A DNA stretch of 64,000 nucleotides from Gudongella sp051744365. Its GTDB lineage: Bacteria > Bacillota > Clostridia > Tissierellales > Tissierellaceae. Below the pieces are notes generated by a model. The model worked only from the letters and a program-made list of their open reading frames with translations. It was not told the origin of the DNA and searched no databases. This document shows, piece by piece, positions 17,198 through 24,562 of this stretch (positions within the stretch are counted from its first letter, which is position 1; each line of letters starts with the position of its first letter). The stretch covers positions 3,165 through 67,164 of the forward strand of contig JBNJCX010000006.1 in assembly GCA_051744365.1 (NCBI GenBank). The letters are read 5' to 3'. The position numbers were made by a program, and so were the translations under genes.

Positions 17198-17995
17198 TTG
17201 ATATATACAGACCACCATGTACACACAAGTTATTCACCAGACAGCGAGGCGGATATCAAAGCATATCTGATTGAAGCCAAAGCGTTGGGACTCGATTTTG
17301 TCATGTTTACAGATCATATAGACATTGGAACAACCGATGAGCTTTTCATGAAGCATATTGATTATGGAGAATATTTCAGTAGAATGAAGCTTCTGCAGGA
17401 GGAGTATGACATTCCAATACAGATAGGAGTAGAAATTGGATATGAAAGAAGCCATAAAAGTGAAATTGATGAATTTTTGGCGGAATATCCATTTGACTTC
17501 GTCATTGCCTCAATACATTACGGAGATGGAAAGGATTTCTATCTGGGGGATTTTTTCCACAATAGAAATCAAAATGAAGCGTATATGAGATATTTTGAGA
17601 TTGTAAAGGAGATGGTCCAAGACTTTAGCAATTTCGATGTGGTGGGGCATTTGGATTACATCATACGGTATGGACCATTTGAGGATAAATTTTACGAATA
17701 CAAGGTCTTTGAGGATATAATAGACTCTATACTGGAAGAATTGATCCAAAAGAAAAAGGGACTTGAGCTTAACACATCAGGTCTGAGAGGGCCTCTTGGC
17801 GTATCATTTCCAAAGGAAGAGGTATTGAAGAGATATTATGATTTAGGCGGAAGGATAATAACCCTGGGCTCAGATGCCCATTTCAATGACCATTATTATG
17901 CAGGGATTGTTGAGGGAATGAATCAGCTGAAATCCTTGGGTTTTAATGAAATATCGTCCTTCACAAACAGGAAAGAGAAGAGACTTATCCTATAG
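17198..17995 (+). CDS. hisK: Histidinol-phosphatase, PHP family
   Basis: A 265-residue PHP-type phosphoesterase hydrolysing histidinol phosphate, completing the pathway together with the dehydratase-only hisB. Metal ligands are visible in DHHVHTSYS at the N-terminus, MFTDH, SIHYG and LGSDAHF near the C-terminus. The start is TTG 17198, with GGGAGGA 7 bases upstream. It is the last gene of the his transcript. Confidence 0.93.
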   Translation: MIYTDHHVHTSYSPDSEADIKAYLIEAKALGLDFVMFTDHIDIGTTDELFMKHIDYGEYFSRMKLLQEEYDIPIQIGVEIGYERSHKSEIDEFLAEYPFDFVIASIHYGDGKDFYLGDFFHNRNQNEAYMRYFEIVKEMVQDFSNFDVVGHLDYIIRYGPFEDKFYEYKVFEDIIDSILEELIQKKKGLELNTSGLRGPLGVSFPKEEVLKRYYDLGGRIITLGSDAHFNDHYYAGIVEGMNQLKSLGFNEISSFTNRKEKRLIL

Positions 17996-18144
17996 ACACT
18001 GAGATTTTTCAGTGGAGTTTTGACAGGATAACATTTAGTTTATTATAGGCTTTATCATTTGGATTCGGAACAAGGTTCTTCTCTGCAGAAAAGGCACAAC
18101 CTAGGAGGAGTTGCCTATTGTAATCAGATAAAGCAGTATTTAAA
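17996..18144. other. Spacer between the his and rib operons
   Basis: A weak hairpin, CACTGA 17997-18002 with TCAGTG 18009-18014, followed by GAGTTTTG may end the his transcript. The rest up to the rib promoter shows no gene. The segment around 18092-18115 can form an imperfect GGCAcAAC/GTTGCC hairpin of unknown meaning. Confidence 0.4.
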
Positions 18145-18173
18145 TTGACAAACTTCCATAGCAGTGATACAAT
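18145..18173 (+). promoter_or_regulatory. rib operon promoter
   Basis: TTGACA at 18145-18150 and TACAAT at 18168-18173 are spaced by 17 bp, about 20 bases ahead of the FMN aptamer. Confidence 0.8.
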
Positions 18174-18193
18174 TTTTTCAAACTTAATATTAA

Positions 18194-18300
18194 ATCTTCA
18201 GGGCAGGGTGAGATTCCCTACCGGCGGTAAAGCCCGCGAGCCGTAAGGTTGATTCGGTTAAATTCCGAAGCCGACAGTAAAGTCTGGATGAAAGAGGATT
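18194..18300 (+). ncRNA. FMN riboswitch (RFN element)
   Basis: The conserved RFN blocks are present in order: ATCTTCAGGGCAGGGTG, then TTCCCTACCGGCGG, AGCCCGCGAGC, CCGACAG and the closing GGATGAAAGAGGAT. It binds FMN and controls the downstream riboflavin genes. The terminator at 18331-18359 lies before the ribD ribosome binding site, so control is probably by transcription termination when FMN is abundant. Confidence 0.97.
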
Positions 18301-18330
18301 ATTCATTATTCAAAGTTTTTTTGGATTTTC

Positions 18331-18359
18331 AAAGCCCTGATTTTTAATCAGGGCTTTTT
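18331..18359 (+). terminator. FMN riboswitch-controlled terminator
   Basis: An 11-bp stem, AAAGCCCTGAT with ATCAGGGCTTT, followed by Ts, sits between the RFN element and the ribD ribosome binding site (AAGGAGGT). Confidence 0.9.
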
Positions 18360-18377
18360 GATATTCAAGGAGGTCTT

Positions 18378-19475
18378 ATGGACAATAAATACATGGAATA
18401 CGCATTGGAATTGGCCGAAAGGGGCTCAGGCTTTACTAATCCAAATCCTCTTGTAGGAGCGGTTATTGTAAAGGATGAGAGGATAATTGGAGAAGGGTAT
18501 CATAAACACTATGGAGGACCACATGCAGAAGTAAATGCATTCCAGAATGCAAAGGAAAATGTTGAAGGAGCAACAATGTATGTAACTCTTGAACCATGTT
18601 CGCATTATGGAAAGACTCCCCCATGTGTAGATGCCATAATAAAAAGAGGCATCAAAAAAGTAGTAATCGGAATGGTAGACCCAAATCCATTGGTATCAGG
18701 CAGAGGAGTTAAGACTCTCAAGGACAGCGGAATTGAGGTTGAAACAGGGCTGCTTGAGGATAGATGTAGAGTACAGAATGAAGTCTTCACCAAATATATA
18801 ACCACTAAAATACCTTTTTGCATATTCAAGTCTGCAATGACTCTGGATGGAAAGATTGCAACCTATACAGGAGATTCCAGATGGGTAAGTGGCGAAGAAT
18901 CAAGGGAGTATGTACACAGGATAAGGCAAAGAGTGTCAGGAATTCTTGTGGGATTAGGGACTGTACTAGCAGATGATCCGATGCTTACAACTAGACTTGA
19001 AGGTATGGAGACAAAGGATCCCCTCCGGATAATAGTTGATACCAAGGCAAAAATTCCAATTGACTCAAATATAGTAAGAACAGCTGGAGAAGTTAGAACT
19101 TTAATTGTAACTACGGAGCTTGCGCCGAAGGAGAAGCTTGAAAAACTAACTGCTGAAGGGTTAGAAATAATGAAATCTCCAATCAAGGAAGGAAGGGTGG
19201 ATATCCCATTTGCAATTAAAAGATTAGGTGGAATGGGTATTGACAGCATATTGGTTGAAGGTGGAGGTACCATAGGATATTCATTTCTGGAGGATGGATT
19301 GCTTGATAAGGTCATGTTTTTCATAGCACCTAAGCTTATAGGTGGAGAGGAGTCCAAAACACCTTTGGGAGGAAAAGGAATTAGTCTTATGAAGGATGCC
19401 ATTAATATTGAAAGGATGGACACGCGCATAATTGGGAAAGATATTTTAGTTTCAGGATATCCAGTTGGGAGATGA
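18378..19475 (+). CDS. ribD: Bifunctional riboflavin deaminase/reductase
   Basis: A 365-residue protein. The N-terminal deaminase domain (about 1-145) has the zinc motif HAE plus PCSHYGKTPPC. The C-terminal reductase domain (about 148-365) has KSAMTLDGKIA and VEGGG. It converts the GTP cyclohydrolase II product to 5-amino-6-ribitylamino-uracil 5'-phosphate. It is first in the riboswitch-controlled operon and its stop overlaps the upstream candidate start of ribE. Confidence 0.96.
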   Translation: MDNKYMEYALELAERGSGFTNPNPLVGAVIVKDERIIGEGYHKHYGGPHAEVNAFQNAKENVEGATMYVTLEPCSHYGKTPPCVDAIIKRGIKKVVIGMVDPNPLVSGRGVKTLKDSGIEVETGLLEDRCRVQNEVFTKYITTKIPFCIFKSAMTLDGKIATYTGDSRWVSGEESREYVHRIRQRVSGILVGLGTVLADDPMLTTRLEGMETKDPLRIIVDTKAKIPIDSNIVRTAGEVRTLIVTTELAPKEKLEKLTAEGLEIMKSPIKEGRVDIPFAIKRLGGMGIDSILVEGGGTIGYSFLEDGLLDKVMFFIAPKLIGGEESKTPLGGKGISLMKDAINIERMDTRIIGKDILVSGYPVGR

Positions 19476-19480
19476 TTAAG

Positions 19481-20131
19481 TTGTTTACAGGAATTATAGA
19501 AGAAATTGGTACAGTGAGGGCTATTACAAAAAGCGAGAAAGCAGCAAGAATAAGTATTGATGCCACCAAGGTGCTTGAAGATGTAAAGCTTGGGGATAGC
19601 ATATCCACAAATGGTGTATGTTTAACAGTGACAAATTTTTCAAAGAGCAATTTTACTGTGGATGTAATGGCTGAAACCATAAGAAGAAGCAACCTGGGTC
19701 TTTTATCACCTGGAATGGAAGTAAATCTGGAGAGGTCTTTAAAGGCAAGTGACAGATTGGGAGGCCATATTGTAAGTGGGCATATTGATGGCATTGGGAA
19801 AATAATTGATCTGAAGAAAGAGGACAATGCAATCTGGATAACTGTATCAGCAGATAGAAATTTATTGAGATATATAATATCCAAAGGATCAATAGCTATA
19901 GATGGGATAAGTCTTACAGTGGCATATGTTGATGATAATAACTTCCAGGTTTCCATCATTCCACATACAAAGGAGTACACTACACTTCTTCAAAAAAAAG
20001 TGGGTGATGTAGTGAACCTGGAGTGCGATCTAGTAGGAAAGTACATTGAAAAGCTTATGGTTTACGGGAAGAATGATTCCGGAGAAAGTAAAATAGACAT
20101 GGAGTTTCTTCAAAGAAACGGATTTGTGTAA
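19481..20131 (+). CDS. ribE: Riboflavin synthase alpha subunit
   Basis: A 216-residue enzyme with two homologous barrel domains, dismutating two lumazines to riboflavin. The N-terminus FTGIIEEIG and the repeat segment in the second half (SIAIDGISLTV against SISTNGVCLTV in the first) show the internal duplication. I chose TTG 19481 because it gives the universal MFTGIIEE start and lies 9 bases after GGGAG. The in-frame ATG 19472 is only two bases from that Shine-Dalgarno. Confidence 0.95.
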   Translation: MFTGIIEEIGTVRAITKSEKAARISIDATKVLEDVKLGDSISTNGVCLTVTNFSKSNFTVDVMAETIRRSNLGLLSPGMEVNLERSLKASDRLGGHIVSGHIDGIGKIIDLKKEDNAIWITVSADRNLLRYIISKGSIAIDGISLTVAYVDDNNFQVSIIPHTKEYTTLLQKKVGDVVNLECDLVGKYIEKLMVYGKNDSGESKIDMEFLQRNGFV

Positions 20132-20144
20132 AGGAGAAGATAAA

Positions 20145-21356
20145 ATGGCAACTTTCAATACAATTGAGGAAGCGATAGAGGATATAAGAGAAGGGAAAAT
20201 GATTGTAGTTGTAGATGACGAGGATAGAGAAAACGAGGGAGATCTTCTAATGGCAGCTGAAAAGGTGACTCCAGAGGCAATAAACTTTATGACCAAACAT
20301 GGCCGAGGACTAATCTGCATGCCTGTAACAGGAGAGAGACTAGAAGAGCTTAGCATAGCATATATGGTTGACAGAAATACGGATACACATCAGACTGCAT
20401 TTACCGTGTCAATAGACGCTTTGGAAACAACAACTGGAATATCTGCATTCGAAAGAGCATTGACAATAAAAAAGGTTCTTGAGGAAAATTCCACAGCCCA
20501 TGATTTCAAAAGACCAGGACATATTTTTCCGTTGAGGTACCAAGAGGGCGGAGTTTTAAGAAGGGCAGGACACACAGAGGCAGCTGTTGATTTTGCTAAG
20601 CTCGCTGGACTGTACCCTGCAGGAGTGATTTGTGAAATCATGAGTGATGATGGAACAATGGCAAGAGTTCCGGAGTTAATGGAATATGCCAGAGATCACA
20701 ATCTAAAGATTGTTACAATAGCTGACCTGATATCCTACAGAAGACACAAGGAAGTCCTTATCAAAAGAGCAGCAGAAGCAGAACTGCCAACCAAATTCGG
20801 GAAGTTCAAATTGGTAGGATATGAGAATGTCCTTAATGGAGAGCATCATGTTGCCCTTGTGAAAGGAGATGTCTCAGATGGGGAACCGGTTCTTGTAAGG
20901 GTTCATTCGGAGTGTCTTACAGGGGATACCTTTGGATCTTTGAGATGTGACTGTGGCGAACAGCTTGCACATGCTATGAACAGGATTGAAGAAGAGGGAA
21001 GAGGAGTCCTTCTTTATATGCGCCAGGAAGGGAGAGGAATAGGACTGATAAACAAAATCAGAGCTTATTCTCTTCAGGATCAGGGAATGGATACAGTGGA
21101 AGCAAATCTGGCTCTAGGATTCAGCGAGGACCTTAGGGAATACGGAATCGGAGCCCAAATACTGGCAGACCTGGGTATAAAAAAGATCAAGCTTATGACC
21201 AATAATCCAAAGAAAATACGAGGTCTTTCAGGCTATGGAATTGAGATTGTGGACAGGGTGGAAATCCAGATGAACCACAATGAAAACAATAGATACTATT
21301 TGAGGACTAAAAAAGATAAAATGGGTCATATATTAAAATTCAAGGAGGATAAGTAG
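20145..21356 (+). CDS. ribBA: Bifunctional DHBP synthase / GTP cyclohydrolase II
   Basis: A 403-residue fusion. The N-terminal RibB domain (about 1-200) has the acidic motif DDEDRENEGD, and THxxF is represented by HQTAFTVS. The C-terminal RibA domain has the zinc cysteines in SECLTGDTFGSLRCDCGEQ and the RQEGRGIGL motif. It supplies both precursors of lumazine. The start ATG 20145 follows AAAGGAGA; an upstream in-frame ATG at 20124 lies inside ribE. It ends directly before ribH. Confidence 0.96.
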   Translation: MATFNTIEEAIEDIREGKMIVVVDDEDRENEGDLLMAAEKVTPEAINFMTKHGRGLICMPVTGERLEELSIAYMVDRNTDTHQTAFTVSIDALETTTGISAFERALTIKKVLEENSTAHDFKRPGHIFPLRYQEGGVLRRAGHTEAAVDFAKLAGLYPAGVICEIMSDDGTMARVPELMEYARDHNLKIVTIADLISYRRHKEVLIKRAAEAELPTKFGKFKLVGYENVLNGEHHVALVKGDVSDGEPVLVRVHSECLTGDTFGSLRCDCGEQLAHAMNRIEEEGRGVLLYMRQEGRGIGLINKIRAYSLQDQGMDTVEANLALGFSEDLREYGIGAQILADLGIKKIKLMTNNPKKIRGLSGYGIEIVDRVEIQMNHNENNRYYLRTKKDKMGHILKFKEDK

Positions 21357-21818
21357 ATGAAAACTTACGAAGGAAATCTAATTGGAGAAGGTTTAAAATT
21401 TGGAATAGTTGTTGGTAGATTCAATGAATTCATAGGTTCAAAACTCCTGGGAGGAGCAATCGATGCTTTGAAAAGACATGGTGTTGAGGAAGAAAACATT
21501 GAAATAGCATGGGTACCAGGTGCATTTGAAATTCCGTTGGCCGCTAAAAAGATGAGCAATTCAGAAAGATATGATGGAGTAATAACTTTAGGAGCCGTTA
21601 TAAGAGGTTCCACTCCACACTTTGACTACGTATCCAGCGAAGTAACAAAAGGAGTTGCACATGTGTCGCTTGAATCAAATGTCCCAGTTGTTTTTGGGGT
21701 ATTAACTACTGATACAATTGAGCAGGCAATTGAAAGAGCTGGGACAAAGGCGGGAAACAAGGGATATGATGCTGCTATGACAGCAATTGAAATGGCCAAT
21801 TTAATGAAGCAGATTTAA
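21357..21818 (+). CDS. ribH: 6,7-dimethyl-8-ribityllumazine synthase
   Basis: A 153-residue icosahedral-type lumazine synthase. Family motifs are GRFNEF, VPGAFEIP, GAVIRGSTPHFDYV (with the catalytic His) and FGVLTTDT. The ATG starts immediately after the ribBA stop, with GGAGGATA upstream. Confidence 0.97.
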   Translation: MKTYEGNLIGEGLKFGIVVGRFNEFIGSKLLGGAIDALKRHGVEEENIEIAWVPGAFEIPLAAKKMSNSERYDGVITLGAVIRGSTPHFDYVSSEVTKGVAHVSLESNVPVVFGVLTTDTIEQAIERAGTKAGNKGYDAAMTAIEMANLMKQI

Positions 21819-21835
21819 AGGGGGTTATTCAGCCT

Positions 21836-22492
21836 TTGAAAATCAATAATGTAAAAACCATATTTTTTGATTATGATGGAACAATTCACAATAGTATGGC
21901 AATATATGCTCCTGCCTTCAGGAAGGCATATGAGAATTTAGTAGAAAATGGGTATGTTGAATCAAGATTTTGGTCAGATGATGAAATATCTGGTTGGATT
22001 GGGTATAATCCCAGGGAAATGTGGGAGGAATTTATGCCTGATCTCCACCAGGACATAAGAGATGCCAGCAGTGAGCTGATTGGCAGAGAAATGAATAGGC
22101 TTATAAAACTTGGTTATCCTGAATTATATGAAGATTCTATTGAGATTCTTGAGTATCTTAAGAAAAGAGGGTATATCCTTGTATTTATAAGCAATTGCAG
22201 GAAAAAATACATGGAGAACCATAGGAAACTTTTTGACCTAGACAAGTATTTTGATAATATGGTGTGTTCAGAAGAATATGATTTCTTGCCAAAACAGGAT
22301 ATTTTGAAAAAAATAATAGAAAACTATCCCAAAGAGATGGCTATTGTCGGAGACAGGAAAAAAGACATGGATGCAGGGAAGGCCAGTGGAATAATAACAA
22401 TCGGATGCACCTATGGATTTGGAACAGAAGAGGAGCTATCCGAATCTGACATCAGGATAAACAGAATATCCGAACTTAAGAATATATTCTAG
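21836..22492 (+). CDS. HAD-superfamily hydrolase, phosphoglycolate-phosphatase-like
   Basis: A 218-residue HAD hydrolase. Motif I is FFDYDGT (nucleophile D and general acid D), motif II is the FISN segment near residue 120, motif III is the following lysine region, and motif IV is GDRKKDMDAG. A helical cap of the C1 type lies between motifs I and II. It begins at TTG 21836, 17 bases after ribH, with AAGGGGG upstream, so it is probably cotranscribed with the rib genes. The pathway needs a phosphatase for the ribitylamino-uracil 5'-phosphate, and HAD enzymes perform this in other bacteria. The assignment here is inference from position. Confidence 0.8.
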   Translation: MKINNVKTIFFDYDGTIHNSMAIYAPAFRKAYENLVENGYVESRFWSDDEISGWIGYNPREMWEEFMPDLHQDIRDASSELIGREMNRLIKLGYPELYEDSIEILEYLKKRGYILVFISNCRKKYMENHRKLFDLDKYFDNMVCSEEYDFLPKQDILKKIIENYPKEMAIVGDRKKDMDAGKASGIITIGCTYGFGTEEELSESDIRINRISELKNIF

Positions 22493-22607
22493 CAGAAAAT
22501 GATAAGTCATTGTAGGTTAAATTATTTGCAAATAGGTGAGTCTGATTAAATTCATCTTCAGAAATCCCTGAAGTTGTAGCATCTATTTATCTTATGGATA
22601 AAAATCT

Positions 22608-22649
22608 GTAACAGATGTTACGGAAATATGTGTTGATAGGTGTTATAAT
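22608..22649 (+). promoter_or_regulatory. Candidate activator-dependent promoter with GTAACA/TGTTAC dyad
   Basis: A perfect inverted repeat, GTAACA at 22608-22613 and TGTTAC at 22616-22621, lies upstream of a perfect TATAAT at 22644-22649. No recognisable -35 box exists at 17 bp. With a start near 22656 the dyad centre is about -41.5, the class II position used by CRP/FNR-family activators. The regulator is not identified. Confidence 0.5.
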
Positions 22650-22682
22650 TACTTCACAACACATTACTTTGGAGGGATAGAG

Positions 22683-22997
22683 ATGATAGAACAGGTATTT
22701 AATTATTCAATAACTGATGATTTTGCAGTGGAAAAACTGATTTTTGACGACAACATCAACTACATTCATATGGTATTTAATAAGGACGAAGGGCTTCCTG
22801 AGCACTTTTCAAACTCGAATGTCTATATGACAGTATTGAGGGGAACACTTTCTATAGCGCTGGCAGACCAGGAGGTGCATAGGTATCTAAAGGGAAGTAT
22901 ACTGAAGATTCCAGTGGAAGTAAAGATGGATGTTAAAAATAGGGATGAAGAGACGCTCGAGCTAATTGTTGTAAAGGCACCGGCACCAGTGAAATAG
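22683..22997 (+). CDS. Small cupin-domain protein
   Basis: A 104-residue single-domain cupin. The core runs from about residue 35 to 100, with VLRGTLSIAL and LKGSILKIPVEVKMDV forming the expected two strands and turn. The first cupin motif is degenerate: one His (PEHFSNSN) and no HxH pair, so metal binding is doubtful. The ATG follows TTGGAGGGATAG. It stands alone between a promoter with a dyad and a terminator. Specific function is unknown. Confidence 0.75.
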   Translation: MIEQVFNYSITDDFAVEKLIFDDNINYIHMVFNKDEGLPEHFSNSNVYMTVLRGTLSIALADQEVHRYLKGSILKIPVEVKMDVKNRDEETLELIVVKAPAPVK

Positions 22998-23011
22998 ATA
23001 GAATCGAAATG

Positions 23012-23042
23012 GGAATCTGATGGGAATCAGGTTCCTTTTTTT
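23012..23042 (+). terminator. Intrinsic terminator after the cupin gene
   Basis: The stem 23012-23021 pairs with 23026-23035 (10 bp with one G-T pair, GGGA loop) and is followed by seven Ts. Confidence 0.85.
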
Positions 23043-23080
23043 GTAGGGCATGTTATAATTGTGTCATCAGGGGTGAGAAT

Positions 23081-24379
23081 ATGGTAGAGGAAATTTTAAA
23101 GAATAACAGAAAAAAGAGAATAATCATACTCGCATTGACCTTTACATTAATTATGACGGCATTAGCCGGCTGCAGCACTGAGCCAGAGGAACCAATGGAA
23201 AAGGCGGAAGCTTTCTTAAATGAATACTACACCGTTGAGGAATCGGAGCTGGCTGAATTCTTCTATGAGGAAGTGGTTGAAGGATATGAGCACAATATGG
23301 ACGCCTTTGAGGAGTTTGGGAAAATGGTTGAGGAGAAGTACAGTCCTTGGATGACGGAGGAAGGATTTCAAAATGCCTTGTCAAACAGATTTATTCCTGG
23401 TGTTGAAATGTTTGGAAAGAGAACCTACAATAGTATGACGGCACAATCTGTTGCCCTTTCCGGTGAGCAGGAGTACAAGGATGGCAGGATGTATTACACC
23501 TATGCTGTGGATGTCCAAATCCAGTTTGAGGATGGTGAAACGGAAGTCATCCCTGTGACAGGCGAGCTTGTGATGGAGGAAGTTCAGGAGGAATGGAAGG
23601 TTGATGTGTTCAGGCCAAAACCAGAGGGTTTCCAAGAAATGATGAGCTATGGAGTATCCAATCTCAGGATCACCAACTGGGATGTTGAGGACAAGGTAGG
23701 TAAAGTGGAGGTCTCATGGGAAGGTGGCTCAAGTGGAGCTGTAAATGCCGATGGAAGTGAAATGGGTCTTGAGGAGAGCCCTGAGTTTAGAATGCCAAGT
23801 ACTGAAATGGGTCTTGGAACAAGCTTTGAGTTTAGAATGCCCGATGAGGCTAGTCTTAACTATACAGTAACGGTATTTGATATGGAGGATCAGATTCTGG
23901 TGGAGGATGAATTCCAGACCAACTTCTCCTCCGGGAGAAATTTCGAGCTATATATAATGTGGGATTCATCCATGGAGAATGTGGTGCTATCTGAGTCCTA
24001 TGACAGTGCGATTATAGGTGGAGCGGATGGGCCAACGGAGATCGTTTTGTCTGATAGCAATATTCAATATACTCTACATAAAGTTGTAGATGGACAGGTA
24101 AAAAGAATTGTTAAGGTTGTTGATGATTGCTCGGTGGATATTGTAACGGAGGTTGTGATGGACCATTTGGTAAGGTCAGCTGCCTGGGAAGGGATTGATG
24201 TAAGGGAACTGGATGAATACTACATATTGATGGATCATTTGTTTGAAGAAGGAGAAACAAAGGAAAACTACATCTACGTTGACCAAGGTGAAATATTTTA
24301 CCAAGGTGGCCTTGATGGATTTAGGACCTATATAACCCAGGAAAGCTATGAGAACGTAAGGAGCTTCTTTGAATACTAA
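23081..24379 (+). CDS. Secreted lipoprotein of unknown function with GGADGPT motif
   Basis: A 432-residue protein with a positively charged N-terminus, a hydrophobic stretch (about 14-29) and the lipobox LAGC near residue 28-31, so it is probably a membrane-anchored lipoprotein. The mature part is acidic. Residues about 227-256 contain a 15-residue tandem repeat (EMGL followed by EFRMP, twice), mirrored by a 45-bp DNA repeat at 23759-23848. Residues 313-319 read GGADGPT within SAIIGGADGPTEIVLS, resembling the conserved membrane motif of Na+-translocating decarboxylase beta subunits, yet there is no transmembrane context here. The ATG follows GGGTGAGA. I do not recognise a family. Confidence 0.75.
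   Translation: MVEEILKNNRKKRIIILALTFTLIMTALAGCSTEPEEPMEKAEAFLNEYYTVEESELAEFFYEEVVEGYEHNMDAFEEFGKMVEEKYSPWMTEEGFQNALSNRFIPGVEMFGKRTYNSMTAQSVALSGEQEYKDGRMYYTYAVDVQIQFEDGETEVIPVTGELVMEEVQEEWKVDVFRPKPEGFQEMMSYGVSNLRITNWDVEDKVGKVEVSWEGGSSGAVNADGSEMGLEESPEFRMPSTEMGLGTSFEFRMPDEASLNYTVTVFDMEDQILVEDEFQTNFSSGRNFELYIMWDSSMENVVLSESYDSAIIGGADGPTEIVLSDSNIQYTLHKVVDGQVKRIVKVVDDCSVDIVTEVVMDHLVRSAAWEGIDVRELDEYYILMDHLFEEGETKENYIYVDQGEIFYQGGLDGFRTYITQESYENVRSFFEY
23759..23848 (+). repeat. 45-bp tandem repeat inside the lipoprotein gene
   Basis: The segments beginning at 23759 and 23804 share GAAATGGGTCTT, and 45 bases apart share GAGTTTAGAATGCC. The middle of each unit differs. The repeat keeps the reading frame. 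Confidence 0.8.
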
Positions 24380-24390
24380 AGCAACAAATG

Positions 24391-24427
24391 GATCGGAACC
24401 ATGCAAAAGGTACTGGTCTTTTTTTGT
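24391..24427 (+). terminator. Probable terminator after the lipoprotein gene
   Basis: An imperfect stem, GATCGGAACC with GGTACTGGTC (two wobble pairs, one mismatch), is followed by seven Ts. Confidence 0.6.
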
Positions 24428-24562
24428 GTCATACAATATATAGTTGTTTTTTACAATAAATTAACCAAAATATACAATTTATTGATTTAAAACTTGTGGC
24501 AGATATAGTATAATAAAACTAGGAAGTTTAATACGGTAACCAAATAAAATGGAGGTCGGCCC

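Noticed and set aside
19402..19980. Long antisense open frame opposite ribD/ribE
   Set aside because: A shadow of the real genes: no ribosome binding site and no protein-like motif, while the plus-strand frame matches ribD and ribE fully.
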